Shown here one piece after another: positions 22,640-34,342 of a stretch of DNA of 64,000 bases. How positions within the stretch are numbered: the stretch's first letter is position 1; each line of letters begins with the position of its first letter. The notes under the pieces were generated by a model, which worked only from the letters and a program-made list of their open reading frames with translations, was not told where the DNA came from and did no database searches. The translations under genes were made by a program, and so were the position numbers. Source of the DNA: Thinopyrum elongatum (lineage: Eukaryota; Streptophyta; Magnoliopsida; Poales; Poaceae); contig CM022303.1 of the NCBI GenBank assembly GCA_011799875.1, positions 281,314,850 to 281,378,849 of the forward strand, written 5' to 3'.

Positions 22640-23798
22640 GTAGGAGTTTGCTTTCGGTGGGGTGTCATGGTTGCTTGATAGTGGAGCAACAAATCATATG
22701 ACCGGAAGCAAGGACTTGGTGGTGGATGTGCATCCTATTCCATCCATGCCCACTCATGTCCAATTCGGTGATGCTTCAACATCTAAGGTATGGGGTCTTG
22801 GCGAGGTGGTCATCTCTCAAGATTTATCTATTGAGAAGGTCATGCTTGTTGAGTCCCTTGCATACAATTTACTCTTTGTTCGTCAACTTGCACTCATGGG
22901 CTTCGCAACATTCTTTGATCTTGATACCGTGCCCCTTTTTTGGAGCAAGACTCTTAAAGTAGCCTTTGTTGGACATGTCGAGAATGGTCTCTATGTGGTT
23001 AACTTCTCGGAGCGACCCACTAAGACTGCGACATGCCTAATGGCTAAGGTTGATGTGGGATGGCTTTGGCATCGCTGGCTAGCCCATGTCAATATGAGAT
23101 CTTTGCAAATTCTTCTCAAAGGGGACCACGTTCGTGGACTAACAAATGTGAGTTTTGTCAAAGACCGTGCTTGTAGTGCTTGTATTGAAGGAAAGTTACA
23201 TGAGATGGCTCACCGACCCACGACTATCATCTACTTGAAGAGGCCCTTGGAGCTCCTTCACATGCATCTCTTTGGTCCTCCATCCTTTGATAGTCTTGGG
23301 GGAAGAAAACATTGCTTGGTGATTGTAGATGATTACTCAAGATACACATGGGTATACTTCTTCAAGAGGAAGAGTGAGACTCAACAAACCGTCCTCAACT
23401 TTGCAAATGAAGCTCAACATCAATACGAAGCAAAGATATTGATGATCCGAAGTGACAACGGCACCGAGTTCAAGAACTACACCCTGGATGAGTTTATGAG
23501 TGATGAGGGGATCAAGCAACAATATGCCGCACCCAATACCCCTCAACAAAATGGAGTGGCAGAGAGGAAGAACCGGACATTGATGGATGCGGCAAGGACC
23601 ACGATGGCAGAATTCAAATCTCCATACAACTTTTGGGCCGAAGCCATCAACACCGCATGTCATGCATCCAATCGTCTCTACCTCCGCAAAGGCTTGAACA
23701 TGACTCCTTATGAGATACTTACCGGTAACAAGCCCAACCTCAAGTACTTTCGGGTGTTCAATTGTAAGTGTTTCATTCTCAAGAAAGGTGTTCGGTTA
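22640..23798 (+). pseudogene. pol: Copia protease and integrase (left part of pol)
   Basis: Protease active site D-S-G-A at 22677-22688 inside W-L-L-D-S-G-A-T-N-H-M. There is no ATG before it, as expected for an internal polyprotein domain. The integrase zinc finger (W-H-R-W-L-A-H...C-x2-C) is at about 23070-23190. The catalytic core has D in V-D-D-Y-S-R, D in S-D-N-G-T-E-F and E in N-G-V-A-E-R-K-N, that is D,D(35)E. The HLFGP block replaces the usual D-L-x-G-P. The frame is open from 22650 to the insertion point of the nested element at 23799, after K-K-G-V-R. It resumes at 30987. Confidence 0.88.
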
Positions 23799-25393
23799 TG
23801 TCTACTACACAACTTGTTCTTGTAGACTCGTGTTGGGCCTCCAAGCGCAGAGTTTTGTAGGACAGTAGCAAATTTCCCTCAAGTGGATAACCTAAGGTTT
23901 ATCAATCCATGGGAGGCATAGGATGAAGATGGTCTCTCTCAAACAACCCTGCAACCAAATAACAAAGAGTCTCTTGTGTCCCCAACACACCGAATACAAT
24001 GGTAAATTGTATAGGTGCACTAGTTCAGCGAAGAGATGGTGATACAAGTGTAGTAATGATAGTAGATATTGATTTTTGTAATAGGAACAATAAAAAACAA
24101 CAAGGTAGTAAGTAACAAAAGTGAGCACAAACGGTATTGCAATGCTTGAAAATGTGGCCTAGGGTTCATACTTTCACTAGTGCAATCTCTCAACAATGCT
24201 AATATAATTGGCTCATATAACCATCCCTCAATGTGCGATGAAGAATCACTCCAAAGTTCTTATCTAGCGAAGAACATAAGACGAAATTGTTTGTAGGGTA
24301 CGAAACCACCTCAAAGTTATCCTTTCCGATCGATCTATCGAGCTATTCCTATAAGTGTCACAAACAACCCAAGAGTTCGTACTAAAATAACACCATATGA
24401 TACACATCAACCAACTCTGATGTCACCTAGATACTCCAATGTCACCACGAGTATTCGTGAGTTGATTATACGATATGCATCAAACAACTTCAGATTCATA
24501 ATACTCAATCAAACACAAAGAACTTCGAAGAGTGCCCCAAAATTTCTACCGGAGAAACAAAGACGAAAATATGCATCAACCCCTATGCATAGATTACCCC
24601 AATGTCACTTTGGGAATCCGTGAGTTGAGTGCCAAGACATACATCAAGTGCTCTCAAAATCCATAAAAATATTCGATCCGATAATAATGAAATCTCAAAG
24701 GTAAAACTCAATTCATCACAACAAGATAGAGAGGGGAAAGCACCATATGATCCAACTATATTAACAAAGCTCGCGATACATCAAGATCGTGCCAAATCAA
24801 GAAGACGAGAGAGAGAGAAATAAAAAACATAGCTACTAGTACAAACCCTCAGCCCCGAGGGTGGACTACTCCCTCCTCATCATGGTGGCCGCCGGGATGA
24901 TGAAGATGGCCTCCGGTGATGATTTCCCCCTCCGGCAGGGTGCCAGAACAGGGTCTAGATTGGTTTTTCATGGCTACAGAGGCTTGCGGAGGCGGAACTT
25001 CTCATCTAGGGTTATTTCTGGGGGTTTCTGTATTTATAGGATTTTTGGCGTCGGTCTCACACTGAGATGGGCTTCGAGGGTCCCACTACCACCAGCACAT
25101 GCTGGAGGGGGCTGGCGCGCCCTGGCGGGTACTGGCCACCTTGTGGCTCTTTTTCCCCTCCCACGAAGCTTCTAGTGCCTCTTTTCTTCCAAAAAAATCG
25201 TCAAAAAGTTCCGCTGTATTTGGAGAACTTTGATTTCTGCACAAAAAACAACACCATGGTAGTTCTGCTGAAAACAGCGCCAGTCCAGGTTAGTTTCATT
25301 TTAAATCATATAAAATTGCACCCAAACCATATAAAATTGTTGTAAACATGGCATGAATACTTCAAAAATTATAGATACGTTGGAGACGTATCA
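23799..25393 (-). repeat. LTR of the nested element (left copy; 3' LTR in element orientation)
   Basis: Defined by alignment with 29394-30986. Includes GTGCACTAGTTCAGCGAAG and a GC-richer block around 24860-25170. ORFs read through this LTR recur at the matching places in the other LTR and carry no domain. Confidence 0.9.
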
Positions 25394-26907
25394 GCATCCC
25401 CAAGCTTAATTCCTGCTCATCCTCGAGTAGGTAAATGATGAAAGAAATAATTTATGAAGTGTGAATGCTAGCATAGTGCATAAGTTTGATCAATGATAAT
25501 TTCAATCACTTTTCCTAGCATTATAACAACTCTTTTCTTATAAAACTCATCATGATAAAGTAGCAATCAATCCACATGTTATGGTTCAAACAATGCCTTC
25601 TCTTGAAACTTAACAACCTATGTTCTTAGTCACCAAACAATTGCAATTCAACTTATTCTCAACAAAGTCTAAGTAAGAGTACCACATACTCAATCATCAT
25701 ATAATCTTCTATGATTGCTAGTACTCAAAGCATATTTTTAGAACAAATGGCATCCATCAAACACAGAGAAAGATAGGGGCTTAATGTTTCGCCTCCCAAC
25801 TCATTTATCATAGAGATAATTGTCAACAATAATAAATCATGATCAAATATATTTGACTGGCCATATGTGCCTAGATCTTTCCCCACCAGATGATGCTTGC
25901 CAACTAGAGAATAATTGAGGTTGAAATGAGAATGCATACTATTGACTCTTGCATAAAAGTAAATACTGAAAAAGTAAAAGATAGGCCCTTCGCAGAGGGA
26001 AGCAGAGGTTGTCATCTCTTAATGCAAAGGAACGTCAAGTTATATTGCCCCTTATGATAGCAACCTTTATTATGCAGTCCGTCGCTTTTATTACTTTGCC
26101 ATCACAAGTTTGTACAATGCTTATTTTCCCTTACAATAAAAGATTAAACATATTTAGGAGCAATTTTTATTGCTTTATGCACCAATGACAACTTACTTGA
26201 AGGATCTTATTCAATCCATAGGTAGGTATGGTGGACACTCATGGCAAGAAACTGGATTTAAGGGTTTTTGTATGCACAAGTAGTATCTCTACTTAGTACG
26301 AATTTTTGGCTAGCAAAAGATCCTAAGCAAACACCACATGTTGGAGGATCCATAACAATATAACTTCTATGAAAATATACACAACCATAACTCATTACGT
26401 TGTCTTCCTTGTACAACTTCAACTAATTTGCTCAAGTTTGAAAATAATTAATGGGTATTCACAATCATAGAAGATGTCCAAGATAATATATTTATATGTG
26501 AAATTTCTCTTCCTTATACTAATCATTCATGAATTGCTTGTATGACCAATATTGTGATTGTCAAGCTTCAATAGATTTCACTGCTACTACTAGGCATTAT
26601 ATGAACATATAATTTCAACTTCATGATATTAAATTCGTTCAACAATTTACTCATAGGATATAAGTTAAGCACAAGAGTAAATGACAAACTACTCCAAAAA
26701 GATATAAGTGAAGATAAAACGAGTAGTTAAGTAAATGGGTAGATATGTGAGGACTCTCTCTCATTTAAACACTTTCAGATCTAAGTATTTTATTAAAACA
26801 GCAAGCAAAACAAAATAAAATGACATTCCAAGAATAGCACACATCATGTGAAGAAGCAAAAAACTTAGGCTCAACCGAGGCTAACCGATAATTGTTGACG
26901 AAGAAAG

Positions 26908-26995
26908 GTGGGATGCCTACCGGGGCATCCCCAAGCTTAGATGCTTGAGACTTCTTGAAATGTTATCTTGGGATGCCTTGGGCATCCCCAAGCTT
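26908..26995. repeat. Hairpin/polypurine motif pair 1 of the nested element
   Basis: GGGATGCC then CCGGGGCATCCCCAAGCTTA, and after about 35 bp GGGATGCCTTGGGCATCCCC then AAGCTT. GGGATGCC and GGCATCCC can pair as a short hairpin. On the minus strand AAGCTTGGGGATGCC equals the polypurine tract beside the LTR. Confidence 0.8.
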
Positions 26996-27634
26996 GAGCT
27001 TTTGTGTCTCCTTAATTCGTTTTATATCACAGTTTCCCTAAATCTTAAAAACTTCATCCACACAAAACTCAACAAGAACTCGTGAGATAAGTCAGTATAA
27101 ATCAATGCAATAACCTTATCATTCTCTACTGTAGAAAATCACAAAAATTATTATTTAACATTTCATACAAAATGCCTCTGCATATTTAATACTCCTATCC
27201 TCAAATAGAATCATTAAATAAGCAAACATATGCAAACATAACAGCAATCTGTCTAAACAGGAAGCCTATAAAGAGTGCCTTAATATTCATACTTCCCTAA
27301 CTCCAAAAATTCTGAAAAATTACCACACTATAGAAAACATATCATAGCTCACCGTGTAAAAATTTAATGATTTTATCATGTTCTGACTATTCACAAATAT
27401 TCAAAACATGACAACAAATTTTCTGTTTTCAAACAGCAACATATAGACTTACAAAATAAGCATGGTAAAGGCTATCCTTTACAATTTTATTGAAATAAAA
27501 GATGAAAAACATTATTCTAAATAACAGCAAGCAAATCCTGATAAAATAAAAATGACGCTCCAAGCAAAACACATATCATGTGACGAATAAATATATAGCC
27601 CCAAGTAAGGTTGCCGATAATGTTGGAGACGAAA

Positions 27635-27722
27635 GAGGGGATGCCTTCCGGGGCATCCCCAAGCTTAGTTGCTTGGGTCTTACTTGAATATTACCTTCGG
27701 ATGCCTTGGGCATCCCCAAGCT
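27635..27722. repeat. Hairpin/polypurine motif pair 2 of the nested element
   Basis: Same arrangement as at 26908-26995: GGGGATGCCTTCCGGGGCAT, then CCCCAAGCTTAG, followed by GGATGCCTTGGGCATCCCC and AAGCTTAG. Two more single copies of GCATCCCCAAGCTTA lie at 25394 and 29054. Confidence 0.8.
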
Positions 27723-28367
27723 TAGGTTCATGCCATTCTTCATTCTTCTCATATCGATATCTCACCCAAAACTTGAAAACTTCAATCACGCAAAACTTAA
27801 TGGAACTTCGTGAAATGGGTTAGTATAGTAAAACAAATCATTCTTGGGTACTGTCAAAGACAAGATTCATAATTATTCTCAAACAATTCCTACTTTACTC
27901 TATAATTTACACAATTTATATCAACCAATATAAGCCATAGAAACCATAAAGCAAGCAAACTATGCATTGCAAACAGAATCTGTCAAAAATAGAACAGTCT
28001 ATAAATATCTGAATAATGACTATACTTCTATAACTCCAAAAATTCTGAAAACTAAGGGAAATGTAGGAAAGTTGTATCTCAATATTTTATAAAAAATTCA
28101 GAATTTTTAGACTCTCCAGTAATGTTTAAAAATTCTATTACTGGGCGCAAAAGTTTCTGTTTTTGCACAGAATCAAGTCAACTATCATCCACACTATTCC
28201 AAAGGCTTTACTTGGCACTTTATTGAAACAAAAGCTATAAAACATGATTAATACAGTAGCTTAATCATGTGAACACACAAAAACATTAGGTATAAGTATT
28301 GGGTTGTCTCCCAACAAGCGCTTTTCTTTAATGCCTTTTTAGCTAGGCATGATGATTTCAATGATGC

Positions 28368-28985
28368 TCACATAAAAGATAAGAATTGAAACATAACGGG
28401 AGCATCATGAAGCATATGACTAGCACATTTTAGCCTAACCCACTTCCTATGCATAAGGATTTTGAGAGAAAACAAATTATGGGAGCAAGAATCAACTAGC
28501 ATAGGAAGGCAAAACAAGTGCAACTTCAAAACTTTCAACATAAAGAGAGGAAACTTGATATTATTGAGATACATAGAAGCATATATTCCTCTCTCATAAT
28601 AATTTTCAGTAGAATCATGAACGAATTCAACAATATAGCTATGACATAAAGCATTCTTTTCATGATCCACAAGCATAGAAATTTTACTACTCTCCACATA
28701 AGCAAATTTATTCTCATCAATAGTAGTGGGAGCAAACTCAACAAAATAACTATCATGTGATACTTGACTGGGATAATCCAATGGAAAATTGAAATCTTGA
28801 TGACAAGTTTCATGGTTGTCATTATTATTTATAGCATACATGTCATCACAATAATCATCATAGATATGAAAATTGTTTTCATAATCAATTGAAACCTCTT
28901 CCAAAATAGTGGATTCATCATTAAATAAAGTCATGACCTCTCCAAATCCACTTTCATCAATGTAATCATCATAAATAGGAGGCAT
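28368..28985 (-). CDS. ORF of unknown function in the nested element
   Basis: 205 codons, very rich in D, E, Y, N and H in its first 130 residues (for example Y-D-D-Y and D-Y-C-D-D), then a more hydrophobic, Cys-containing tail. It lies 26 bp downstream of the 84-codon ORF's end in element orientation. Similar acidic ORFs are common in non-autonomous Triticeae LTR elements, as I recall. No catalytic motif is visible. Confidence 0.45.
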   Translation of the reverse strand: MPPIYDDYIDESGFGEVMTLFNDESTILEEVSIDYENNFHIYDDYCDDMYAINNNDNHETCHQDFNFPLDYPSQVSHDSYFVEFAPTTIDENKFAYVESSKISMLVDHEKNALCHSYIVEFVHDSTENYYERGIYASMYLNNIKFPLFMLKVLKLHLFCLPMLVDSCSHNLFSLKILMHRKWVRLKCASHMLHDAPVMFQFLSFM

Positions 28986-29010
28986 GCTTTCATCATACTA
29001 AATATTCTCA

Positions 29011-29265
29011 TCAAAACTTGGGCGGACTAAAAATATCATCTTCATCAAATATAGCATCCCCAAGCTTATGGCTTTGCATATCATTAGCATCATGGATATT
29101 CAAAGAATTCATAATAACAACATTGCAATCATGCTCATTATTCATGGATTTTATGCCAAACATTTTATTGAATTCTTCTTTTATAAATTGAGCACAATTT
29201 TTCGATCCATCATTTTCAAGAAAGACATGATAAAGACGAATAATATGAGGCAACCTCAATTCCAT
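29011..29265 (-). CDS. Small ORF near the 5' LTR of the nested element
   Basis: 84 codons starting M-E-L-R-L-P, about 130 bp inside the 5' LTR in element orientation, where gag would start. I recognise no gag domain. It has an acidic C terminus. It may be a leftover leader peptide of gag. Function is unknown. Confidence 0.4.
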   Translation of the reverse strand: MELRLPHIIRLYHVFLENDGSKNCAQFIKEEFNKMFGIKSMNNEHDCNVVIMNSLNIHDANDMQSHKLGDAIFDEDDIFSPPKF

Positions 29266-29363
29266 TTTTTTCTAGTTTTCTTTTATAAACCAAACTAGTG
29301 ATAAAACAAGAAACTAACAGATTCAATTGCAAGATCTAAAGATATACCTTCAAGCACTCACCT

Positions 29364-29380
29364 CCTAAGCAACAGCGCTA
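29364..29380 (-). promoter_or_regulatory. Degenerate primer-binding site of the nested element
   Basis: On the minus strand, 13 bp inside the LTR, the sequence reads TAGCGCTGTTGCTTAGG. This is close to TGGCGCCGTTGCCGGGG, the complement of plant tRNA-Asp used by Athila-like elements, but has several mismatches. Confidence 0.55.
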
Positions 29381-29393
29381 GAAAAGAGCTTGA

Positions 29394-30986
29394 TGTCTAC
29401 TACACAACTTGTTCTTGTAGACTCGTGTTGGGCCTTCAAGCGCAGAGTTTTGTAGGACAGTAGCAAATGTCCCTCAAGTGGATGACCTAAGGTTTATCAA
29501 TCCGTGGGAGGCGTAGGATGAAGATGGTCTCTCTCAAACAACCCTGCAACCAAATAACAAAGAGTCTCTTGTGTCCCCAACACAACAATTACAATGGCAT
29601 ATTGTATAGGTGCACTAATTCGGCGAAGAGATGGTGATACAAGTGTAGTAATGATAGTAGATATTGATTTTTGTAATAGGAACAATAAAAAACAGCAAGG
29701 TAGCAAGTAACAAAAGTGAGCACAAATGGTATTGCAATGCTTGAAAATGAGGCCTAGGGTTCATACTTTCACTAGTGCAATCTCTCAACAATGCTAATAT
29801 AATTGGATCATATAACCATCCCTTAACGTGCAATGAAGAATCACTCCAAAGTTCTTATGTAGCGGAGAACGTAATGCGAAATTGTTTGAAGGGTACGAAA
29901 CCACCTCAAAGTTATCCTTTCCGATCGATCTATCGAGCTATTCCTATAAGTGTCACAAACAGCCCAAGAGTTCATACTAAAATAACACCATATGATACAC
30001 ATCAACCAACTCTAATGTCACCTAGATACTCCAATGTCACCATGAGTATCCGTGAGTTGATTATACGATATGCATCAAACAACTTCAGATTCATAATACT
30101 CAGTCCAACACAAAGAACTTCAAAGAGTGCCCCAAGATTTCTACCGGAGAAACAAAGATGAAAATGTGCATCAACCCCTATGCATAGATTACCCCAATGT
30201 CACTTCGGGAATCCGCGAGTTGAGTGCCAAGACATACGTCAAGTGCTCTCAAATCCATAAAAGTATTCAATCCGATTATAATGAAATCTCCAAGGTAAAA
30301 CTCAATTCATCACAACAAGATAGAGAGGGGAAAACGACATATGATCCAACTATATTAACAAAGCTCGCGATACATCAAGATTGTGCCAAATGAAGAACAC
30401 GAGAAAGAGATATCAAACACATAGCTACTAGAACAAACACTCAGCCCCGAGGGTGGACTACTCCCTCCTCATCATGGTGGCCGCCGGGATGATGAAGATG
30501 GCCTCCGGTGATGATTTCCTCCTCCGGCAGGGTGCCGGAACAGGGTCTAGATTGGTTTTTCGTGTCTACAAAGGCTTGCGGCAGTGGAACTTCTCATCTA
30601 GGGTTATTTCTGGGGGTTTCTGTATTTACAGGATTTTTTGGCATCGGTCTCACGCTGAGATGGGCTTCGAGTGGCCCACTACCCACCAGCACACGTTGGA
30701 GGGGGCTGGCGCGCCCTGGTGGGTAGTGGCCACTTCGTGGCTCTTCTAGCCCTTCCATGAAGCTTCTAGTGCCTCTTTTATTCCAAAAAAATCATCAAAA
30801 AGTTTCGCTGCATTTTGAGAACTTCGATTTCTCCACAAAAAACAACACCACAGTAGTTCTGCTGAAAACAGCATCAGTCCAGGTTAGTTTCATTTAAATC
30901 ATATAAAATTGCACCCAAACCATATAAAATTGTTGTAAACATGGCATGAATACTTCATAAATTATAGATACGTTGGAGACGTATCA
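29394..30986 (-). repeat. LTR of the nested element (right copy; 5' LTR in element orientation)
   Basis: Matches 23799-25393 over its full length with scattered substitutions. Copia RT-side sequence resumes at 30987. Confidence 0.9.
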
Positions 30987-33156
30987 TTCACTTGTCTAAA
31001 TTTGAACCTAGAGCTCAAGAGGGCATATTTGTTGGTTATGCTACAAACTCTCATGCTTACTCAACAAGTCCAATGGACTCATTGAGGAGACATGTAATGT
31101 GGAGTTTGATGAAAATAATGGCTCCCAAGTAGAGAAAAGTGGTCTTTGTGATGTAGGTGATGAAATTCCTCCTCGAGCCATAAGAAGAATGGGGATTAGT
31201 TAAATACTCCCCATTGAGGAACCCCTTGTGGCCGAAGGAGAAGGATAATGCTCTACTCAAGTGGAGCCATCACCAATGCTAGACCCACACGCTTCTGAAG
31301 AACAAAGTGAAGGCCCTCAACCAAGTGGACAAGATCAAGGGCAAGATCAACCTCATGATGATGGTGGTTCACCAAGTGATGCCCAAGATCAAGTCATGAC
31401 ACCGAGCAAGCTCAAGATCAAGAGGATGCTCGACATCAAGAGAAAGCTCAAGACGGTGCTCAAGATGATCAAGATGATGATCCTCAAACTCCTATTGAGG
31501 AACTTTTGGAGCGTCGTGCCGCCAAGGTGGCTTCCAAGCTCAAGGATCAACAACACTTCTTGGAGAGTAGAAAATTGTCAAACTTCCGTGAGCACCACGC
31601 GTTTGTTTCGTGTGTTGAACGCCAAAAGGTACATGAGGCGCTCGATGATGTGTATTGGCTTGAAGCCATGCATGATGAACTCAACAACTTCGAGCGCAAC
31701 CAGGTTTGGGAATTAGTGCCAAGGCCAACGGAGGACCACAATGTCATTGGGACCAAGTGGATCTTCAAGAACAAGCAAGATGCAAACGGTGTGGTTGTTC
31801 GAAACAAGGCAAGATTGGTGGCACAAGGCTACTCCCAAGTCGAGGGTATCGACTACGGTGAAACCTTTTCCCCCGTTGCTCGTCTTGAATCTATTCGCAT
31901 GTTACTTGCATATGCATCTCATCATGATTTCAAATTGCAACAAATGGATGTGAAGAGTGCATTTCTTAATGGTCCTTTGAATGAGTTGGTATATGTCAAA
32001 CAACCCCCGGGATTCGAGGATCTCAACCTCCCCAATCATGTATACAAACTCAACAAGGCACTCTATGGCCTTAAACAAGCCCCACGTGCATGGTATGAGC
32101 ACCTTACCGAGTTGTTGCAAGATCGTGGGTTTGAAATTGGGAAAATCGATCCCACTCTTTTACTAAGAGGGTCAAAGAGGATTTGTTCATATGCCAACTA
32201 TATGTTGATGATATCATAATTGGTTCTCCTAACAAATCTTTCAATGATGACTTTGCCGCACTAATGACCGAGAAGTTCGAGATATCTATGATGGGAGAGT
32301 TGAAGTTCTTTCTTGGGTTCGAAGTCAAGAAAAGAAGAGAAGGAACCTTCATCAACCAAGACAAATATACCTAAGACATGCTCAAGAGATTCAAGCTAGA
32401 TGATGTCAAGCCGGTCAAGTTTCCCATGCCTACCAAATGCAAGCTTGACATTGATCCCAATGGTAAAGCGGTGGATCAAAAGGTATATCACTCCATGATT
32501 GGATCCTTGCTTTACCTTTGTGCGTCTAGACCGGATATTATGTTGAGTGTGGGAATGTGTGCAAGGTTCCAAGCCACACCTAAGGAAAGTCACTATGTGG
32601 CGGTCAAGCGAATCTTTTGATATTTGGCTCATACCCCAAACTTTGGCCTATGGTACCCCAAAGGAGCAAGCTTTGATCTCATGGGTTATTCAGACTCGGA
32701 TTGGGCGGGAGATGTTGTGGATAGGAAGTCAACTTCTGGAGGGTGCCAATTCCTTGGTCGCTCTTTGGTGAGTTGGTCTTCGAAGAAGCAAAATTGTGTT
32801 TCTCTCTCTCTTCCATCGAGGCCAAGTATGTTGTCATTGCAAGTTGTTGTGCACAATTGCTATGGATGAGGCAAACTTTAAAGGATTACGGTGTCACCTA
32901 TGACAAAGTGCCTCTTCTATGGGACAATGAAAGTGCTATCAAGATCTCCTACAACCCGGTGCAACATAGCAAGACGAAGCACATTGAGATTCGTCAACAT
33001 TTCATCCGGGATCATATCAAGCGTGGGGAGATTGAGATTATCTACGTCAACACTCAAGAGCAATTAGCGGACATTTTCACGAAGCCTTTGGATGAATCAA
33101 GATTTTGCGAGTTAAGGAATGAGCTAAATATCATTGATTCGAGGAATGTGGCTTGA
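30987..33156 (+). pseudogene. pol: Copia reverse transcriptase and RNase H (right part of pol), broken
   Basis: Resumes with L-S-K-F-E-P-R-A. After a poorly preserved linker (31261-31500, D/Q-rich) the RT starts near 31506. It includes W-x-L-V-P-R-P, G-T-K-W-I-F-K and the catalytic Y-V-D-D at 32201-32212. RNase H includes Y-S-D-S-D-W-A-G-D near 32685 and ends with A-D-I-F-T-K-P-L-D before TGA 33154-33156. Breaks: frameshifts near 31490, 32180-32200 and 32810, and stops TAA near 32372 and TGA 32618-32620 (a TGG-to-TGA change would fit). The protein cannot be made intact. Confidence 0.88.
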
Positions 33157-34342
33157 ATCTAGGCACACCCCACCGCATTCATCATATTATATTGTTCTAG
33201 ATGTAGGCATGGACATAGGGGGAGTGTTGTTCTCTCAATGAACTCTCCCTCCCCACATTATGCATAAATCAACTAGTCTTTCACATTAGCCATTTTTTAT
33301 GGCACTTGTGCTTCTAAGATGAGTTTTGGTCATGGGCCCAAGGTTAAAATCTTCGCGGTGCCATACCTATTGACTCAAACATAGGTGGCTTCGGCCACCG
33401 CCCTCTCTTTGAGAGGTTGCTACTCGAGTTGGTTCTAGTTGGTTTTATCTAGTCTTTAGGATTTTTGTGTGTGTTTTGAGTCACTCCAAGTTTACTCTCC
33501 TTTTGTTTGACCTTTTGAACTTGGAGTGCCTCTTACCATTTGCTGGCATTTTCGTGTCTCCAACCCAGGCCTCTTCGTCTCTCAAACCTTCTCTTTGCAT
33601 AAGCCATCTCATTCTTCTTTATCTTGTCTGTTCTACCTCCTGTACGCGGTACTACCATCGGCAGGACTGGTACTACCGCTCCAAACGGTACTACCGCTTG
33701 AGTGGTACTACTAGGCCTCCTGCCCGGCTGTAGTGCCGAGGCGGTACTACCGCTCTCCTGGGTGGTACTACCGCTTACTGTGTTTTGGGGGGGGGATTTG
33801 TATCGGGCAGGGGTAGTTCTTACTCCCCCATACCCTTTCACTCTCTCCCCACGTCAGCCTCTCTCTCATAGGCGCTCAAGAACAGCCCCAGTCGCTACTC
33901 CGGCTGGCCGATTCCGTGCCGTCTTCCACGATTCCGTTTGGTGGGATCGATCCCCACCATCTCCTCTCGTCATGGAACCCGGTATTGCCCCCGTTCGTCT
34001 CTCCTATGGTTCTCTCTTTTGAATCTAGGTTTTTAGGGCAATGCATGTGTTCGTAGGGATTTTTGGCTAAATCCTGGCTTGAGTAGGACGTGTAATGGAT
34101 GCTAGATAGGAGAATCAAAGTTTTAGGTTGCTATTTTTGAATTATGGATCTCCGGTACTTCCAGATCTACGCACGGTTGTGCCCCCCTGTCACCGGGTGG
34201 TACTATCGCTCCCTGTCGAGCGGTACTACTGCTTGGATCCCAATTTCCAGAATCTGCCTGTAGGTTCAATTCTCACTTTTGTGTCTTTTTGGCTTATGCA
34301 ATGTGTGTTCATCTGCTCTCCCTTGCTGTTTTGTGTCCTCTT
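33157..34342 (+). other. Copia spacer between pol and 3' extra ORF
   Basis: No supported gene. Contains a polypurine-like ATAGGGGGAG at 33216-33225, several GGTACTACCGCT-type near-palindromes (33640-33780 and 34195-34240) like those in the 5' LTR, a run of nine G (33787-33795), and a C/T-rich stretch resembling a leader (33830-33960). Confidence 0.6.

Larger units (their letters stand above)
25394..28360 (-). other. Non-coding interior of the nested element
   Basis: About 3 kb of AT-rich sequence without supported ORFs. It begins with the polypurine tract (minus: AAGCTTGGGGATGC next to the LTR). It contains two pairs of the hairpin-forming motif described separately (26908-26995, 27635-27722). 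A segment is internally duplicated: about 26800-27460 and about 27500-28160 share order and wording (hairpin pair, then 'ctccaaaaattctgaaaa'). Confidence 0.65.
23799..30986 (-). mobile_element. Nested non-autonomous LTR retrotransposon (Athila/Gypsy-like, opposite orientation)
   Basis: Two long direct repeats, 23799-25393 (1595 bp) and 29394-30986 (1593 bp), share TGTCTACTACACAACTTGTT at the left and ACGTTGGAGACGTATCA at the right. On the minus strand they read TGATACGTCTCC...GTAGACA. Primer-site remnant (minus) at 29380-29364 and polypurine tract next to 25394 fix the orientation. The 4.0-kb interior encodes no protease, RT or integrase, only two small minus-strand ORFs, so the element needs helper proteins. 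In the first 220 bp of the LTRs I count about ten differences, so the insertion is not very recent. The flanks (ggtta / ttcac) do not match as a target duplication. Confidence 0.88.

Noticed and set aside
24420..25345. Plus-strand ORFs of 60-104 codons
   Set aside because: They fall inside an LTR and reappear at matching sites in the other LTR. No domain, and the element's sense strand is minus.
26900..27730. CRISPR-like spaced repeats
   Set aside because: The repeated GGCATCCCCAAGCTT motif is too irregularly spaced and sits inside an LTR element of a plant genome.
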